A stretch of 64,000 nt of DNA, taken from Lagopus muta (Eukaryota > Chordata > Aves > Galliformes > Phasianidae). How positions within the stretch are numbered: the first letter of the stretch is position 1; each line of letters begins with the position of its first letter. The translations under genes were made by a program, and so were the position numbers. Below are positions 63,600 to 64,000 of the stretch, piece after piece. Under the pieces are notes generated by a model. The model saw only the letters and a list, made by a program, of their open reading frames with translations. It was not told where the DNA came from and did no database searches. The stretch lies in assembly GCF_023343835.1 (NCBI RefSeq), contig NC_064437.1:49674972-49738971 (forward strand), written 5' to 3'.

Positions 63600-64000
63600 A
63601 TTTGAGTTGGAAGGAACATTTAAAGGCCATCCAGTCCAACTCCCCTGCAATGAACAGACACCCACAGTTCAATCATGTTGCTCAGAGTCCCTTCCAGCCT
63701 GACCTTGGATGTCTCCAGGGATGGGGCACCCACATCTCTGGGTAACCCGTTTCAGTACCTCATCACCTTGATTGTAACTTCTCTACGTCTAACCTATTTC
63801 TCCCCCCTTTTTAGTTTGAAACCATTTTCCTTTGTCCCATCACAACAGACCGTGCTAAGAACCTATCCTCTTCCTTATTACAGACCCCTTTAGATACTCA
63901 AAAGGCTGCTCCCAGGTCCCCTCTGAGCCTTCTCTTCTACAGGCTGGACAGCCCCAGCTCTCTCAACCTGTCCTTGTAGGAGAAACTTAACCTGCAAACT
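63600..64000 (-). mobile_element. CR1 LINE, minus-strand copy cut by the window edge
   Basis: Minus-strand CR1 of at least 400 bp with its 3' end at about 63600 (GAGTTGGAAGGAACATTTAAAGGCCATCCAGTCCAACTC). The CR1 reverse-transcriptase tail continues to the window end (complement of LSGLSSLEK-like and LREDRLS-like phrases near 63930-63980). It is decayed, with no long frame remaining, and continues past the edge. Confidence 0.9.

Larger units (their letters stand above)
58720..64000. other. right intergenic sequence
   Basis: Beyond the island no coding exon is recognisable. By human synteny PANK1 should follow on the minus strand further right, but none of its coding sequence is visible here. 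The region has two CR1 pieces (59.7 and 63.6 kb), a GC-rich patch with CTCF-like motifs (61.0-61.3 kb) and an AT-rich inverted repeat (61.91 kb). Confidence 0.5.

Noticed and set aside
1-64000. CRISPR arrays, bacterial operons, rRNA or tRNA genes
   Set aside because: No spaced direct repeats or RNA gene signatures were seen; this is vertebrate intron-containing DNA.

Overview
This is a vertebrate nuclear locus, almost certainly from a galliform bird, with chicken the best guess (inference). The signs are many 5'-truncated CR1 LINE copies ending in ATTCTGTG-like short repeats, a Galluhop-type mariner remnant, compact spliced genes with CpG-island promoters, and AT-rich introns with long A/T tracts. 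Gene content and order match the conserved block LIPA - IFIT - SLC16A12, which lies on human 10q23.31.

Three protein genes can be reconstructed exon by exon. LIPA (lysosomal acid lipase) is on the minus strand: nine coding exons from 17339 down to 4914 give a complete 398-residue protein, with its CpG-island promoter at about 17.0-17.8 kb. IFIT5 (interferon-induced TPR protein) is on the plus strand: a five-base coding exon at 25904-25908, one 1626-bp intron, and a long exon at 27535-28969, giving 479 residues. SLC16A12 (monocarboxylate transporter family, creatine transporter) is on the minus strand: six coding exons from 41899 down to 33659, giving 485 residues. Its probable 5' noncoding exons lie in a CpG island at about 57.8-58.7 kb, which implies a first intron of about 16 kb.

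Layout: 0-4.9 kb, intergenic sequence with a small CpG-rich promoter-like patch at about 1.55-1.75 kb; 4.9-17.8 kb, LIPA with CR1 and mariner insertions in its introns; 18-25.6 kb, spacer with two large CR1 copies and a duplicated IFIT-type promoter; 25.6-29.45 kb, IFIT5; 29.45-33.6 kb, LTR-like remnant, a decayed reading frame and AT-rich spacer; 33.65-58.5 kb, SLC16A12; 58.7-64 kb, intergenic sequence with CR1 fragments and two CTCF-like motifs.

The most unusual feature is a second, colinear copy of the IFIT5 promoter at about 22.0-22.2 kb, some 3.6 kb upstream of the working one. It keeps the E-box. In place of the perfect ISRE (GAAAGTGAAA) it carries an ETS/IRF composite core (GGAAGTGAAA). 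No IFIT coding exon follows it, so it is either a relic of a lost tandem IFIT gene or an alternative, differently tuned promoter. The three genes do not form an operon; their adjacency is conserved synteny. LIPA works in lysosomal lipid breakdown, IFIT5 in cytosolic antiviral RNA sensing, and SLC16A12 in plasma-membrane creatine transport.
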